A DNA stretch of 64,000 nucleotides from Cryptomeria japonica (Eukaryota > Streptophyta > Pinopsida > Cupressales > Cupressaceae), in the NCBI RefSeq assembly GCF_030272615.1, contig NC_081415.1, forward strand, positions 505,749,373 through 505,813,372, given 5' to 3'. A program made the position numbers and the translations under genes. Positions 12,742 through 23,804 of the stretch are shown piece by piece. Each line of letters starts with the position of its first letter. The first letter of the stretch is position 1. Under the pieces are notes generated by a model, which was not told where the DNA came from, did not search any database, and saw only the letters and a program-made list of their open reading frames with translations.

Positions 12742-13089
12742 TGATGTCAACACATGTAGTATCCGACATACTACAGATTCTCTCTCCCCCTTTGTGTGAT
12801 TCATGGATTTTCACACATATAGTATGTACCATTCTTGTGAGGTTGTGAGTTATTCTGGCCAAGAAAGGATTGGTTATGTTGAATCTGTCTACCCACACAC
12901 TAGTCTTGTTAATTTTAGATCTCCTATCCCTTCTCTTTTGCATTTATTTCACAGTTTAAGAATCGCAACAGACCAGCTTGTTGTAAATGTAAGGCCCCTT
13001 GTGCTCCCAACAAAACGCATCAACCGTTGAGCTATCTCAAAGTCATGAAATGACATTTGGAACCTTGAGGTCATCCCATTTTATCAACT

Positions 13090-13605
13090 AAAATAGCATT
13101 AGGGATTCCTTACACAAGAGAGGATAGGATACTCATCGAGAACATTCTATTCTGCATTGGCTGGATAGAGTCGTAGCAATGTGATTTTAGCCATGTCAAT
13201 AGAAACCTTTTAAAACTGGCTCAGAAAATCTCATCATAGGAGGATATCAATTTTGATGCTATCATCTTACCAAAATGAGCAAGAATAATTAAGCTCTCTT
13301 ATATTTACTACGATACCACATGCTTTTCTTTCTAACCTTTTCTTGGCTCCTATCCCTTGAATCAAGGTTGTTTGAGTTTGTCAATAATAAGATAGTGAAA
13401 CATAATCTTTGGCAATGTTGATTCCAAATCATGTATCGAGAAGAGTAGAAAATTGTTTATCATTTTCTCCTAGTGTGACATAAATTATGGGATTTCTAGG
13501 CTTTCTAGGAATAATTGCTCCTTCATTTTGCATTTTGCATAATTGCTCCTCCAGTCCTGAAAATATTTCCCTATTATTAGTTTGCTGGAAATTTTCTTCC
13601 ATCTA
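13090..13605 (-). pseudogene. Retroelement aspartic-protease-like segment
   Basis: A minus-strand frame starting near 13601 (MEENFQQTNNREIF) reads PIIYVTLGENDKQFSTLLDT, then a stop where the active-site Gly should be, then FGINIAKDYVSL. About 60 residues later come IKIDILL, two stops and DFLSQF. This layout (hydrophobic strand, Leu-Asp-Thr-x, later Ile-Leu-Leu-Gly-x-Asp-Phe-Leu) is that of a retropepsin of Gypsy or caulimovirid type. The enzyme would cleave the Gag-Pol polyprotein. No reverse transcriptase follows downstream; the frame is lost towards 13030. At least five stops interrupt it. Gypsy versus endogenous pararetrovirus cannot be decided from this piece. Confidence 0.5.
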
Positions 13606-13641
13606 TGCTATGGGATTTGTGACTTCTTTGTTCTCAAAAAA

Positions 13642-14140
13642 TTATTCAAGGATATTTGTTGCATAATCCAAAATAGTTTGATCATACTCTTCTTCAAGAA
13701 CTTCCTTATTATTTCCACAATATTGATCAAGCATCCATTCATAGTGACTATGATTTATTTTTGTTGTGTATAAATTTTCAGGAAGAATAGATTGATGCAA
13801 TATATTCATTATGCTTTCTTCATCTTCAATCATTCTTGTTAGACTATTTTTTTCATCCTCTTCTTTTGTTATCACATTGTGTTGAGAGTCTTTGCATACT
13901 TCTTTTCCTTGAAGAATTTTTTGGTCATATATGCTTTGATCACATACTACTTCAAAAGGCATTGCTTGAAAAAAAATTATAATCTAACTCGTTAGCCTCA
14001 TTTGAAACTATTTTCTCTTTATATTTACCATTTTTTGAAGTACTTACTTCATTATGATCAAAAGATATAAAACACACTGAATATTCTTGTTCCACATATA
14101 CTGGTTGAAGGCTTTGTTTTTTAGAAGAAACAACTAGCAC
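13642..14140 (-). pseudogene. Unrecognised protein between coiled-coil frame and protease
   Basis: Two overlapping minus-strand frames, 14140-13952 and 13962-13642, separated by one frame shift near an A-run. The first contains QPVYVEQEYSVCFISFDHNE; the second is acidic (EEDEKNSLTRMIEDEESIMN) and ends near DYATNILE. It continues the same protein order as the coiled-coil frame above it and the protease-like segment below it, so it is probably the C-terminal part of a gag/coat-like polyprotein. No zinc knuckle is visible. Confidence 0.4.
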
Positions 14141-14159
14141 CTTTCCATCCTTATCTACA

Positions 14160-14920
14160 ATATTTTTAAATTATTTTGAACCAGACTCCTTAATGTCCAA
14201 ATGTAGAAGATTTTTGTTTGTCATCCCATTTTGAGAGCTTTTTTGTTTCCGTTTTATCCTATCCAAAATTTTCTTAACTTTCCTTATAGAAACTTCTGTA
14301 GCATGAGAATCTTCTTCTTCTTGCAAAAGATTAGTTTTTGATTTCATCATCCATTTATTTATTTATTTTTCAATGTAATTTTTTTCTTTATTAATCTCTT
14401 CTATATTTTGCAAATACTTTCCTTTTGGGATTCTTTTGGCTACTGTCTTTTCTTCATATCTATAGGATTTTCTATTTATTTCTCTTTTTAGTTCCCATTC
14501 CACTTCTTCAAGATCTTCTTTTAGAATCCTTATATAATCTTCTACACATTTATCATATTTCTCATCTATAATTTTTATTTTCTTTTTACAAAGACCATTT
14601 TCAACATTGACAAAATTTTGGACACAAGACTTTTCTTCTTTCTTATCTTTTTGAATTTGTCTAAAATTCTTTTCTGCACAAGCTTTCTTTTCCTTCCTTA
14701 TATCATTCAAACTTCTATTTCTATTTGTGACTAATTCTTTTTTATTCATTGCAACATTCATATCTCTTGAGCTATTATGCAAATATACAATTCTAGACAT
14801 GCTAATATTTAAACTCTTATGACTTGCCATTTCTTCAAATACAAGAAAGTTTTTAGATCTTACTCCAAATTTTGGTCTGAATTTGTTGCTACAATTTCCT
14901 GGCTTATGGTTGCCCTTCAC
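14160..14920 (-). pseudogene. Coiled-coil gag-like protein, left copy
   Basis: An open frame of 185 codons (14920-14363) that continues past one stop to about 14170. It is very rich in Lys and Glu with long heptad-like stretches (DYIRILKEDLEEVEWELKRE, RYEEKTVAKRIPKGKYLQN), predicting an extended coiled coil. The same protein is encoded on the plus strand at 15317-15840 as the other arm of an inverted repeat. It sits upstream of the protease-like segment, which suggests a gag or coat protein role. I cannot name the family. Confidence 0.5.
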
Positions 14921-15835
14921 AATGTCTCCCTAGCTTCAACAACGGATCTTATTTTTGCGGGGTCTATAGCTACTTGTCAGACTTACCCTCAATCTTTCAG
15001 ACTTCAAACTCTCCTAATATTTCTCAAAATGACACAATGGAAGAGACAAATAAAGACAATACTAGAATAGAGATTGCAAAATATTTTTATTAATCTTTAT
15101 TTGTCTTTTGCCATGTGTTATTTTGAGAAATATTAAGAGACTTTGAAGTCTGAAAGGTTGAGGGTAAGTCTTGCAAGTAGCTGTGGACCCCACAAAAGTA
15201 AGACCCGTTGTTGAAGCCAAGGAGGCATTGTGAAGGGTAGTCATAAGCTAGGAAATTGTAGTAGCAAACGCGGACTGAAATTTTAAGATCTAAAAAAATT
15301 CTTGTGTTTTGATAAAATGACAAGTCGTAAGAGCTTAAATATCAACATGTCTAGAATTGCATATTTGCATAATAATTCAAAAGAAAAGAATGTTGCAGTG
15401 AATGAAAAGGAATTAAATACAATTGAAATAATAAGTTTGAGGAATGAAAAGAAAGTTTGTGTACAAAAGAATATTAGACAGACTGGGTTTAATTTGCAAG
15501 TTCCAAAATGTAGGAAAGAAGGAAAGTCGTGTGCAGAATACTGTCAATATTGAAAATGGCCTTGTGAAAAGAAAAGAAAAATTATAGATGGAAGATATGA
15601 TAAATCTGTAGAAGAATATATAAGAATTCTAAAAGAATATCTTGAAATAGTAGAATGGGAATTGGAAACAAAAATTAATAGAAAATCCTACAGATATGAA
15701 GAAAACATAGTAACCAGAAGAATCCAGAAAGAAAAGTATTTTCAAAAGATAGAAGAACTTAACAAAGAAAAAGAAGACATTGAAAAAGAGATAAACAAAT
15801 GGATTAATATTTTGCAAGAAGAAGAAGAAGAAGAA
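14290..15835. repeat. Large inverted repeat, arms about 14290-15065 and 15095-15835
   Basis: The two arms are head-to-head copies of the same roughly 750-bp segment: an untranslated leader next to the centre, then the start of the coiled-coil frame. Examples: GGGTAAGTCT...AAGTAGCT and CATTGTGAAGGG near 15150-15235 match the reverse complement of 14925-15000. The spacer is only about 30 bases (around 15066-15094). Identity appears about 80-85 percent by eye. A transcript across it could fold into a long hairpin. Confidence 0.85.
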
Positions 15836-15840
15836 GAATG
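15317..15840 (+). pseudogene. Coiled-coil gag-like protein, right copy
   Basis: Plus-strand frame beginning MTSRKSLNINMSRIAYLHNN at 15317, one stop near 15553, then continuing EYIRILKEYLEIVEWELETK and KYFQKIEELNKEKEDIEKEI to a (GAA)n glutamate run at 15820-15838. It matches the minus-strand copy at 14920-14363 residue for residue apart from substitutions and a small insertion near the stop. It diverges from the left copy after the glutamate run. Confidence 0.5.
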
Positions 15841-16512
15841 CCAGAGGAAAATATTAGAAACATGTTTGATACTCTTGTTCCAGTATTCAGATATGATGGA
15901 TGGGGTGACTTGCATACAGTCCCAGGTACAAAAGAGAGACACATTTTGTCAACATGTTTCTTTGATACTCTTGTTCCAGTATTCAGATATGATGGATGGG
16001 GTGACTTGCATACAGTCCCAGGTACAAAAGAGAGACACATTTTGTCTCCACATTTCACTAAAGGGTAATTGGTTGTTCTAAAGGAACTAGTTAGACTATA
16101 TAAGAAGGCTCATATAATATTTAGATGCAAAGACATTACGAGTCATTTGCCATTATGATACCATAATGTTGATGATTTGACTAATGTGTTTAGTCCTTCA
16201 TGTAAAATATTATTATCCTTGTTAACTCCATATAAGTCCAATACAGTCCTCCTAGATATTATTTATCTTGTACATTTTTCTGGAAGCCAGCTAGAATGGA
16301 TAATCAAGTACAAAAACACCCAAATTTAAAGTAACTAGTATCATCCAGATACAGGATCACTTCTATCAAAAAGATTGAAATATACTTACAAATATAAGTA
16401 TGTTATGGATTTTGACAATGGCTTCAATTTACCAGGACTCCATCTTATTCTTAATATTAGGCAATGGCGTATTTTAGAATGGTGGTTTGACCCAACATTG
16501 GACACAAGATGA
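15838..16512 (+). pseudogene. Unrecognised coding remnant downstream of the right arm
   Basis: One plus-strand frame with four internal stops runs from 15838 to about 16510. It contains DTLVPVFRYDGWGDLHTVPG twice (see tandem duplication), then LVVLKELVRLYKKAHIIFRC, SNTVLLDIIYLVHFSGSQLE and QWRILEWWFDPTLDTR. Conservation of a single frame across stops argues that it was once a real protein. It is not related to the segment following the coiled-coil frame in the left arm, so the arms were joined to different neighbours. Family not recognised. Confidence 0.35.
15857..16052 (+). repeat. 96-bp tandem duplication (two copies)
   Basis: TTTGATACTCTTGTTCCAG starts at 15865 and again at 15961; both copies end ACATTTTGTC. 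The copies are nearly identical and the period is divisible by three, so the frame through them is preserved. The high identity suggests a recent event. Confidence 0.9.
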
Positions 16513-16892
16513 TAATACAACAACAAAATGAGATTTGTTGTACATAAATGTATATAATGAGTGCTATGAATTATATATAAGAAATTTTAATAATCTAGAT
16601 AATATCAGTAGTATCTTACTTATATGATTGATGGAAGGACTAACAGTGTCGGCCTTTTGGTGTGATATTCCTCCTTGCAATCTAGATTAATATATTTCAG
16701 GCTTTAGAATAAAATGCCTTGCATACAACTAGCACAAGGGTTTGTTTGTGTTGTGAAGTCAACCATGTTAAGATCTGACAACATGATGCAACCCTATCTA
16801 AAAAAGCCATGATGCATCGTCAATCATGTGAAGCTATGACAAGGGGATGCAAAACCTATGCAAAAAGCAAGATCCTTGTAGCCACTTACAGG
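16513..16892. other. Spacer, nothing recognised
   Basis: AT-rich sequence without coding or repeat signal between the decayed frame and the Gypsy LTR start. Confidence 0.5.
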
Positions 16893-17490
16893 TGTTAAGT
16901 GGACCGTTCTCACTTTTCGGGTATATAAAAAGTGATATTAAATAAATTAGTAAATAGTGAGTCTATAGAAAATTATAGAAATTATTAAATAAATGGTAAA
17001 GGGCCTACATGAGGTTGCAAATCTCAGAGTACGTACTCCATTATGACAAGATTCCATAGTACATACTACCACCTAGCACTCCACTTTCACTATCTTCCAA
17101 AAGTTCCTCCTACTTTTTCATCTACTTTTCTTATCTACCAGTATCACAATCAACCTCTCACTACCTACATCTACCAGTAATTCTAAATTACCACTCACAT
17201 CTACCGATAAATTCCATCTACCCCTTGGCCTCTAATTGTTATAAATAGAGGTCTTGTGAGATCATTGAAGACATCTAGTGTGGCATGAAGTAAGTCTTGT
17301 ATTACGAGTTTAGTGTGAAGAGTCTCTTAAGAAAAATCCAAGAGTATCCTCTACCCTTGTGATTCCATGCAATTTGGGGATTATGAGAAACTGACTTACA
17401 TGGGTTATCAAGTCTAACTATTATAATAAAGCTTTGAAGTAATATTGGCTCTAGCTTCTATTATTGTTATTGTATTATTGATATTCTGCA
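16893..17490 (+). repeat. Gypsy-type 5' LTR, 598 bp
   Basis: Begins TGTTAAGTGGACCG and ends GATATTCTGCA. A TATA-like box (TATAAATAG) lies near 17240, and the LTR is followed six bases later by a tRNA-Met-type primer site. The gag frame downstream is on the plus strand, consistent with a 5' LTR. No matching 3' LTR is present in the window, so the element is truncated. Confidence 0.75.
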
Positions 17491-17496
17491 ATAAAT

Positions 17497-17514
17497 TGGT
17501 ACCAAAGCCTGGGT
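17497..17514 (+). other. Primer-binding site (initiator-Met type)
   Basis: TGGTACCAAAGCCTGGGT directly after the LTR, a slightly decayed form of TGGTATCAGAGCCTGG, complementary to the 3' end of initiator methionine tRNA. Confidence 0.75.
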
Positions 17515-17579
17515 AATATTGTAAAGTCCTTATCATCATTGTAACATTTTTTAAGCATAATAAAAAAATAAACCTTCCT

Positions 17580-18290
17580 TCCTTTAATGGATTTGAAAAA
17601 TTTACAGCACATTCATGGGTCTAAAAGTTAGATACTTATCTATCACTAAGTCCCATGACAGAGGCGAATGCAAACAAGTTTGCAATGCTACATATAACAG
17701 GAAAAACCCACGAATGGTTGCACCATGGTCTTATCACCCAAGGCCATAATATATAAATACTTATGACAATTTTACATAAAAAATCATCAAGAGATTTGAT
17801 CAAAAGAACCCACAATGGTACTTCAAATAACTAACTCAACAAAGGCAACAAGGGTCAGTAGAAGAGTTTGCCATCGAATTCCAAAAATTAGCTGTCATGG
17901 AGCTGAAAATTTCTCAAGAAAGGCTCATTTACCTCTTTGTGGAGGGATTAAAAGATTGACCCACAATATAGTAAGTGTCATGGACCCCACAAGATTAGAG
18001 AAGCAATCCTAAAGGCTATAAAGATTGATAATCACCCATTTAAAGACGACCAAAAATTTAACATCAAATACACAATTCAAAAATCCTCATAAAGATGAGG
18101 GACAAAAGAAGGAAGTCCAAGGAAAAATAAGCTTTTATTGTAATGAGAAATGGGAACATGACATGTATAACAAGATGGAAATGGCAAAAAATGACGAGAT
18201 GGTCAAAGGAAGAGGAACTTGTGCTTTAAGTGCAATGAACCATGGGAATATAGACACATATGTGGAAAGGGAAGCCAAGTCCATATGATT
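17580..18290 (+). pseudogene. Gypsy gag (Retrotrans_gag plus zinc knuckle)
   Basis: Reading across frame changes gives LDTYLSLSPMTEANANKFAM, ITGKTHEWLHHGLITQG, RFDQKNPQWYF and SVEEFAIEFQKLAVMELKIS, then QERLIYLFVEGLKD: the classical capsid part of plant Gypsy gag. A CFKCNEPWEYRHICGKG knuckle follows at 18222-18272. At least three frame shifts and several stops break it. Gag would form the cytoplasmic particle that packages element RNA. Protease and reverse transcriptase are absent; the sequence passes into a tandem duplication instead. Confidence 0.8.
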
Positions 18291-18320
18291 GAAGCATCTA
18301 TTGATGAAGAAGAAAGGGAC

Positions 18321-19458
18321 AATATAGATAAGAAAGCAAGGTATGAAGGGGGAGACCCTAACAACCTGCAATCAGAAAATGAAGACTTCGAGATGGAGCT
18401 TCACGGAGGAACCGATACCATAGTATCTCCTATTCAAAAAGAAAGGAAAGAAGGATACTTACTCAAGAATTCTTTGCAGAATTGTGGTAAGATTTTGATA
18501 TTCACACATTAAAGATAATATGCATTAATCATAATCTAACAATATAGTTATCCAAATGTATGCTTTGTGTTTGTACAAGTGTATACTTTGTGTATGCTCA
18601 GTGCCTTCATGCATTCATTTGTATACTGTGTTTTCACATGCATGCTAAATACTGTATGTAATCCTCTTTATGGGAGAGGGCTTGAAGAGTAAGATATGGG
18701 TCATGAGGGGCATGTAAGAAACCTAAAAGCGAGTACTTACAATTGAGCAATCAAGTAACCCCTTACATCTTCTCTTCGATCTTGCAAGAGGGAATGCATA
18801 ACGATTGATTGTATAAAACCCATCTTGTATTGTGGGCTTGAGATGCAAAGGAGAGGTTGCAAGGGGCTCGTAAATGACCTTGAAGTGAGAATATAGATAA
18901 AAAAGCAAGGTATGAAGAGGGAGAACCTAAGAATCTGCAATCAAATAAAGAATAGACTTAGAGATGGAGCTTCATGGAGGAACCGATACCGTAGTATCTC
19001 TTATTCGAAAAGAAAGGAAAGAAGGATACTTAAGAATTCTGAGAAAACTTATGGTATGAATTTGATATTAACATATTAAAGATAATATGCATTAATCATA
19101 ATCTAACAATATAGTTATCCAAATGTATGCTTTGTGTTTGTACAGGTGTATAGTTTGTGTATGCTCAGTATCTTCATGCATTCATTTGTATACTTTGTGT
19201 TTTCACATGCATGATAAATACTATTTGTAATCGTCTTTATGGGAGAGGGATTGAAGAGTAAGAGATGGGTCATGAGGGGCTCATAAGAAACCTAAAAGAA
19301 GGTACTTACAATTGAGTAGTCAAGTAACCCCTTACATCTTCCCTCTGATCCTGCAAGAGGGAATGCATAATGATTGATTGTATAACACCCATCTTGTATT
19401 GTGGGCTTGAGATGCAAAGAAGAGGTTCTGAGGGACTCATAAGTGACCTTGAAGTGAG
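18321..19458 (+). repeat. 569-bp tandem duplication
   Basis: AATATAGATAA(G/A)AAAGCAAGGTATGAAG occurs at 18321 and 18890, and the two copies run in parallel through AGAGATGGAGCTTCA(C/T)GGAGGAACCGATACC, TATGCATTAATCATAATCTAAC and TGACCTTGAAGTGAG. The second copy ends near 19458. Identity looks about 90 percent. It includes the last gag codons and untranslated sequence. Confidence 0.9.
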
Positions 19459-19479
19459 TCCTTACTTCTTTTTTTTTTT

Positions 19480-19814
19480 TAATGATTAGATTTGCAATAC
19501 ACAGAAATACAACACATGAACAAAATAGAACACACCACATATCCTGGGAAAACCCTCCTTCTTGAGGGAGAAAAACTCAGCCAAGAATATATCTCTTATA
19601 TTAAATTGATTGATCAAAATGAAATGATCATCACCTTCTATATATACAAAGTAAGGTGCCTTTTCTCAAGCAAGGTGACTCTTCACAAGAGTCGGCTTCA
19701 TTCAAGAACTAAGGTGACTTTTCATCTTGGGTCAACCCTTATAAATATAAAATAATAATTTACAATAGGCAGACTTTCTTCTAGGAATACCTCCTGTGGT
19801 TATAAAACACTAAC
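19480..19814 (-). repeat. Short Copia-type LTR
   Basis: The minus strand reads AAGAGGGAG then TGTTAGTGTTTTATAACC at 19814, the common Copia polypurine-tract/LTR junction. The LTR body contains the conserved GGAAAACCC...GGGAGAAAAAC element (19545-19578). The left end near 19480 is blurred by an A/T run, so the length of about 335 bp is approximate. Confidence 0.55.
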
Positions 19815-19849
19815 ACTCCCTCTTAGCTAGGAAGGTATTTTCAAATATC

Positions 19850-20260
19850 CTCATCATGGAGTCTCTCAAATTGATGTCCACAATGGCTACACCCATTTGT
19901 AGAAAAGACACATCTCAATCTCAAAGATCTGCAAAGGTTCGTCATGAAGTCTCTCAACGTGATGCCCACAATGGCTACTCCCATTTGTGGAAAGAAACAC
20001 ATCATCATGGAGTCACTCAACATGACATCCACCATGGCTTCTCCCCATGTGTGGAAAGGAATATGTGCACAAGTTCCTATCACAGTCACTCAACGTGATG
20101 TTGTTATGGATTCACTCAACATGACATCCACCATGGCCACTCCCATGTGTGGAAAAGCACAAGTACAAAGTATTCATCACAAAGTCTCTCAACGTGATGT
20201 TGTCATGGAGTCTCTCAACATGACGTCCACCATGGCTACTCCCAAAGGGTGGAAAGACAA
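19850..20260. repeat. Minisatellite with about five 80-100 bp units
   Basis: TCTCTCAA(C/A)(G/A)TGATGTCCACAATGGCTAC-type units recur at about 19860, 19950, 20010, 20110 and 20210, each followed by CCCATTTGTGGAAAG or a variant. Frames are open on both strands over it because of the repeats, but they carry no recognisable domain. It lies just inside the LTR of a minus-strand Copia remnant. Confidence 0.75.
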
Positions 20261-22240
20261 GGGCTTTCACCTCAAATTTCTTTGTCATAGAGAAAACTGC
20301 ATTAACAAGGGCTTTCACCTCATACTTCTCTATCTCAAAGAAATATACATTATAACAAATCTTCATGATGATGTGGCTCCCTCTGAAGCTCCAAGTTCTT
20401 GCATCAACCTCCTAACCTCCTTGTCCAAGGTTGCCTCTGTTGGTTTGTCAGACTCCCTCTGAATGTTATTTCCTTCTCTTCGAATAAAATGATCGCAATG
20501 ACAATAAGGTTCTTCCTCTTTGAGAGATGTCTCCAGTCACCATCTCAGTCTCATGGCTGCAAGCATCAAGTTCTTCCTTCCTTGAATGTGGTCTCTTATT
20601 TCTTCTTGGTCCATCCTCTTTATTGATTAATCTTCCTCACAATTCACCAATTGTTCTTTCCTGATCTTAGAACTTAAAGATTCAGATTTTCTTTAGTAAT
20701 CATACATCTTATTATTAAGAAGTTGCACCCCTTCTCTAATAATGTTCACGTCAACTGTTTTCTTTCATTAATATAAATAAATCCGTGGCTTTTCATTCAA
20801 CCAACAAATGTTGGATTGTCGTCTTAATCCTTGCTTACAAAGTAGCACAATCCTGATCAAGATTCACGTCACAGACCAATAAATAGTCTTACGTGTTGTA
20901 GAGGAGTATCCACGCTAAAGAGCATGCTACAAATACCCGTTATATTAATTATTTTCCCTATTATTCATTTTTAAAGGTAATTATATCATTCCATAACAGT
21001 TTGCAGAAACTCGACTAGAATATTTATCCATGATGCCTTCTGCCCAGTATTATCACATCGACTTGCACGTAATGAACGATATTGGGTTTGTTGATGTTGA
21101 CTTCTTTCTTAATAAGGAATCACAACTCCATTAATCATCAGTTGTCTCTCAATCATCAGTCGTTGCTTATATCATTGTCTATGAATAATGATAGCCTCAT
21201 TTCAATAATCTTATTAATCACATCAGTTGTATTTTTCTTAATCGCATCACCTTTAGTCACTCATTGTTTGTTAATAATCAAAGTCATGTCTTCATTATAT
21301 AATTGTTGATCGCACTATCTCTTCTTATGGAACTTGATTCTCAAACACCGTGCTTTCTTTAATATACCATTGCTCTTAATATTGTATTTCACCTATGGCT
21401 TTAACAAATGTAATCATTGCTAATCAAGGCAATGAATTTTATCGCTATCTTTAAATATTTCCCAATAATAACTATCATTGTCTTGGGATTATCAATTTGA
21501 CCATATCAAATCATTTCATTCTAACATGTTTGATCCAAGTCAGTCACCCATATTGATTTTGAAGTCGTTGCACATAAATACTTTGAAGTCACCACTGTCT
21601 AACAAAAGCATTGCCATATTTGAATGCTAGCTTATTCCTCTATTCATTGCTCCCACCACTTTGTTTACCTTTTCTTTGGAATCATTGCATAATCATAGGA
21701 TTGAATCACTTCCTTAACACATGTTTGCATGTCTTCATACTTTCATTCAATGCTTGCATAACCATTGTCGTTTACTACCATAGACATGTAATTATCTTTT
21801 ATATGTGCTCTAACCTCCATTGTGTCTTCTTATTTGTTAATTCTCATTACCATCCAATGTGCCAACCTTCATGATCGTTGGATATGTATCGGGCCATGTT
21901 GGACATAATCTTTTTATTTCCAACTCTTATCGCTTGGCTTATCATAGTCGCTTTTCATAAGTATTGTTGTTCATTAAACATTTTGTTTTATACAGATCAT
22001 CACTCTATAATTCATGATTAAAACTTTGTTTCTCAAGATTGCAGTTTCCATAATTGTTTTCCATCGTTGCTCTATAATTTCTTATGTGATCTCACCAGTA
22101 CGACCCAGAATGGTGTCTTCAACTGCGCCTGAATATAAATTTGCCCTAGTAACAATTGCTAGGAATTATTGATAAGAATGAGACCACAAACAAATCAATC
22201 TCCTTCAGAAATAATAGTTGGTGTAAGACCCCAGAAAAAT
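20261..22240. other. No confident gene; coding-like scrap at 20350-20460 (-)
   Basis: The minus strand at 20460-20360 reads ESDKPTEATLDKEVRRLMQE and then a stop, which looks like the end of a real protein but is not assigned. From 20470 to 22240 the sequence is T-rich with recurring AATCAT and CATTG words and no coding pattern. Confidence 0.35.
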
Positions 22241-22244
22241 CACC

Positions 22245-22600
22245 TAGACAGATTGAGAAAGACTTGTGCTTGAATCTCTAGCCGCTTCCAAAAAGAAATG
22301 GAGTCTCAAATGATTCCATAGTAATATTGATATTATTTTCAATGTCCTTATAAAAGTTTGTCGAAGGACGATTGCCAGATGCCGGATTATGAGGAGTATA
22401 GCCTTTCTCCATGATCTCCCAAATCTCTTTCCCAATACATCTCAAATGAGTCTCCATTTGAATCTTCCATACCTTGTAATTTGTTGAATCAAGCTTAGGG
22501 GTTTCTCTCCAAAAAATAGATGCAGTTGAACTATTAGTTGCCATAGGATCTTCCTCAAATGGCTAAGCTTCTGCAGAGAGCACCAAGCTCTAATACCAAT
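22245..22600 (-). pseudogene. Copia gag 5' fragment of a second array copy
   Basis: MATNSSTASIFWRETPKLDS begins at 22544 and continues YKVWKIQMETHLRCIGKEIW, the N-terminal part of Copia gag (UBN2/DUF4219 type), then the frame breaks near 22330. It is the counterpart of the gag start at 27892 and is preceded (22575-22600) by the same leader with a tRNA-type primer site (TTGGTATTAGAGCTTGGTGC on the minus strand). It abuts the LTR at 22601, showing that this LTR serves two adjacent element copies. Confidence 0.8.
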
Positions 22601-23804
22601 TATTAGGATAACCGGTGGACAACTGAGAGGGGGGGTGAATCAGTTGTTAACAGATTATAAAACTTTAAGTACACAAAGCCTTATACCGGAATGCATAAAA
22701 CATAGACCGGAATAACTGATATAACTATTAAGCACAAACATAAATCACAAAACAATTATCAACCATTGATAACACATAACACCAGGATTTGTACATGGAA
22801 AACCCAGTAAAGGGAAAAACCACCGTGGGAAGCCTACCCACAGTTAGATAATACTTCTACAACAAGTATGTGATTACAATAAGAGAGGCTTGCACATGCT
22901 GGAAGGTTAAAAGCCTAGAGCGCACTACTCATCACAAAAGGAGCCTCACTGACTACCAAATAAATCCAGACTACAATCCGAAAAGATGAATGAACTACGA
23001 GGATAACATCTCCTATGCCTGAGTACAGTTCTGGTTAAGCTCAATACCAGAGGTCTTAAACCTCTTACACAAACCCAATTTGATCACTTATGATTGACCA
23101 AAACCTTTGCATGTGATTACAACTTAATTCACACAGATAATCCCATAACCCATACCATGATCTAGAAAGAGATCTTAAATCATATTTATACCAAAATGGG
23201 ACCTAAACAATTAGGTCGGCCACCTAAAAGATAATACAATAGATCCGTTACATAATCCCACAAACCAAGGATAAACTAAGTCAGCTTAAGACCGAAACAA
23301 CATAAACCAAACAATAAATCCAATCGGTGATGCATCGGGAGTATCAACCAACACGTTACATAAACCGGTCCATAACCTACTAGAATAACACCTAATCCAA
23401 AATAGGTTGCCATAAACCAAATGAAACACCACAAACAACTGGAACACAAACATGATAACCATGAGCATCTTGATAACCTTCTACAAGCCGCACCAATACC
23501 ACTTATCAAATTCATCAAAAGATCTTCATCAAAGAGCTGCTGGTAAAACCCTTATCGGTAACCAAAAGGCTTACTAGAACATATGATAGCATCCAGATCA
23601 TCAAATCCCAAACCAATTGAATGTGATACGCATCAGGAACACATGAATAACCAATGCAAACCAATTCCAACAACCGGACCAAACCAGAGACAAATCTCTA
23701 GATCAACATCAAAGACCAACCACTCTATCAGAAGTCGGTAGACAGTAAAATAGCTAGTGTTGACATCAATGCAACACATAATCAATTCCTCCAAGTTGCC
23801 AACA
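22601..23804 (-). repeat. Copia array LTR (3' LTR of the central copy), 1204 bp
   Basis: Termini on the minus strand are TGTTGGCAACTTGGAGG at 23804 and ...TATCCTAATA at 22601 (decayed CCTAACA). It is collinear with 27941-29116 along its length, for example GGATTTGTACATGGAAAACC versus GGATTTGTATGTGGAAAACC. Visible divergence is roughly 12-15 percent. It carries the conserved GGAAAACCCAGTAAAGGGAAAAACC element at 22795-22822. Confidence 0.85.

Noticed and set aside
12985-13055. tRNA- or SINE-like sequence (minus strand ATAGCTCAACGGTTGATGCG)
   Set aside because: It resembles an A-box, but no B-box, no paired acceptor stem and no poly(A)-type tail were found, so neither a tRNA nor a SINE is supported.
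19841-20462. Repetitive Met/Ser/Thr-rich frames as a possible structural protein
   Set aside because: The openness follows from the minisatellite unit and both strands are open; there is no start context or domain.
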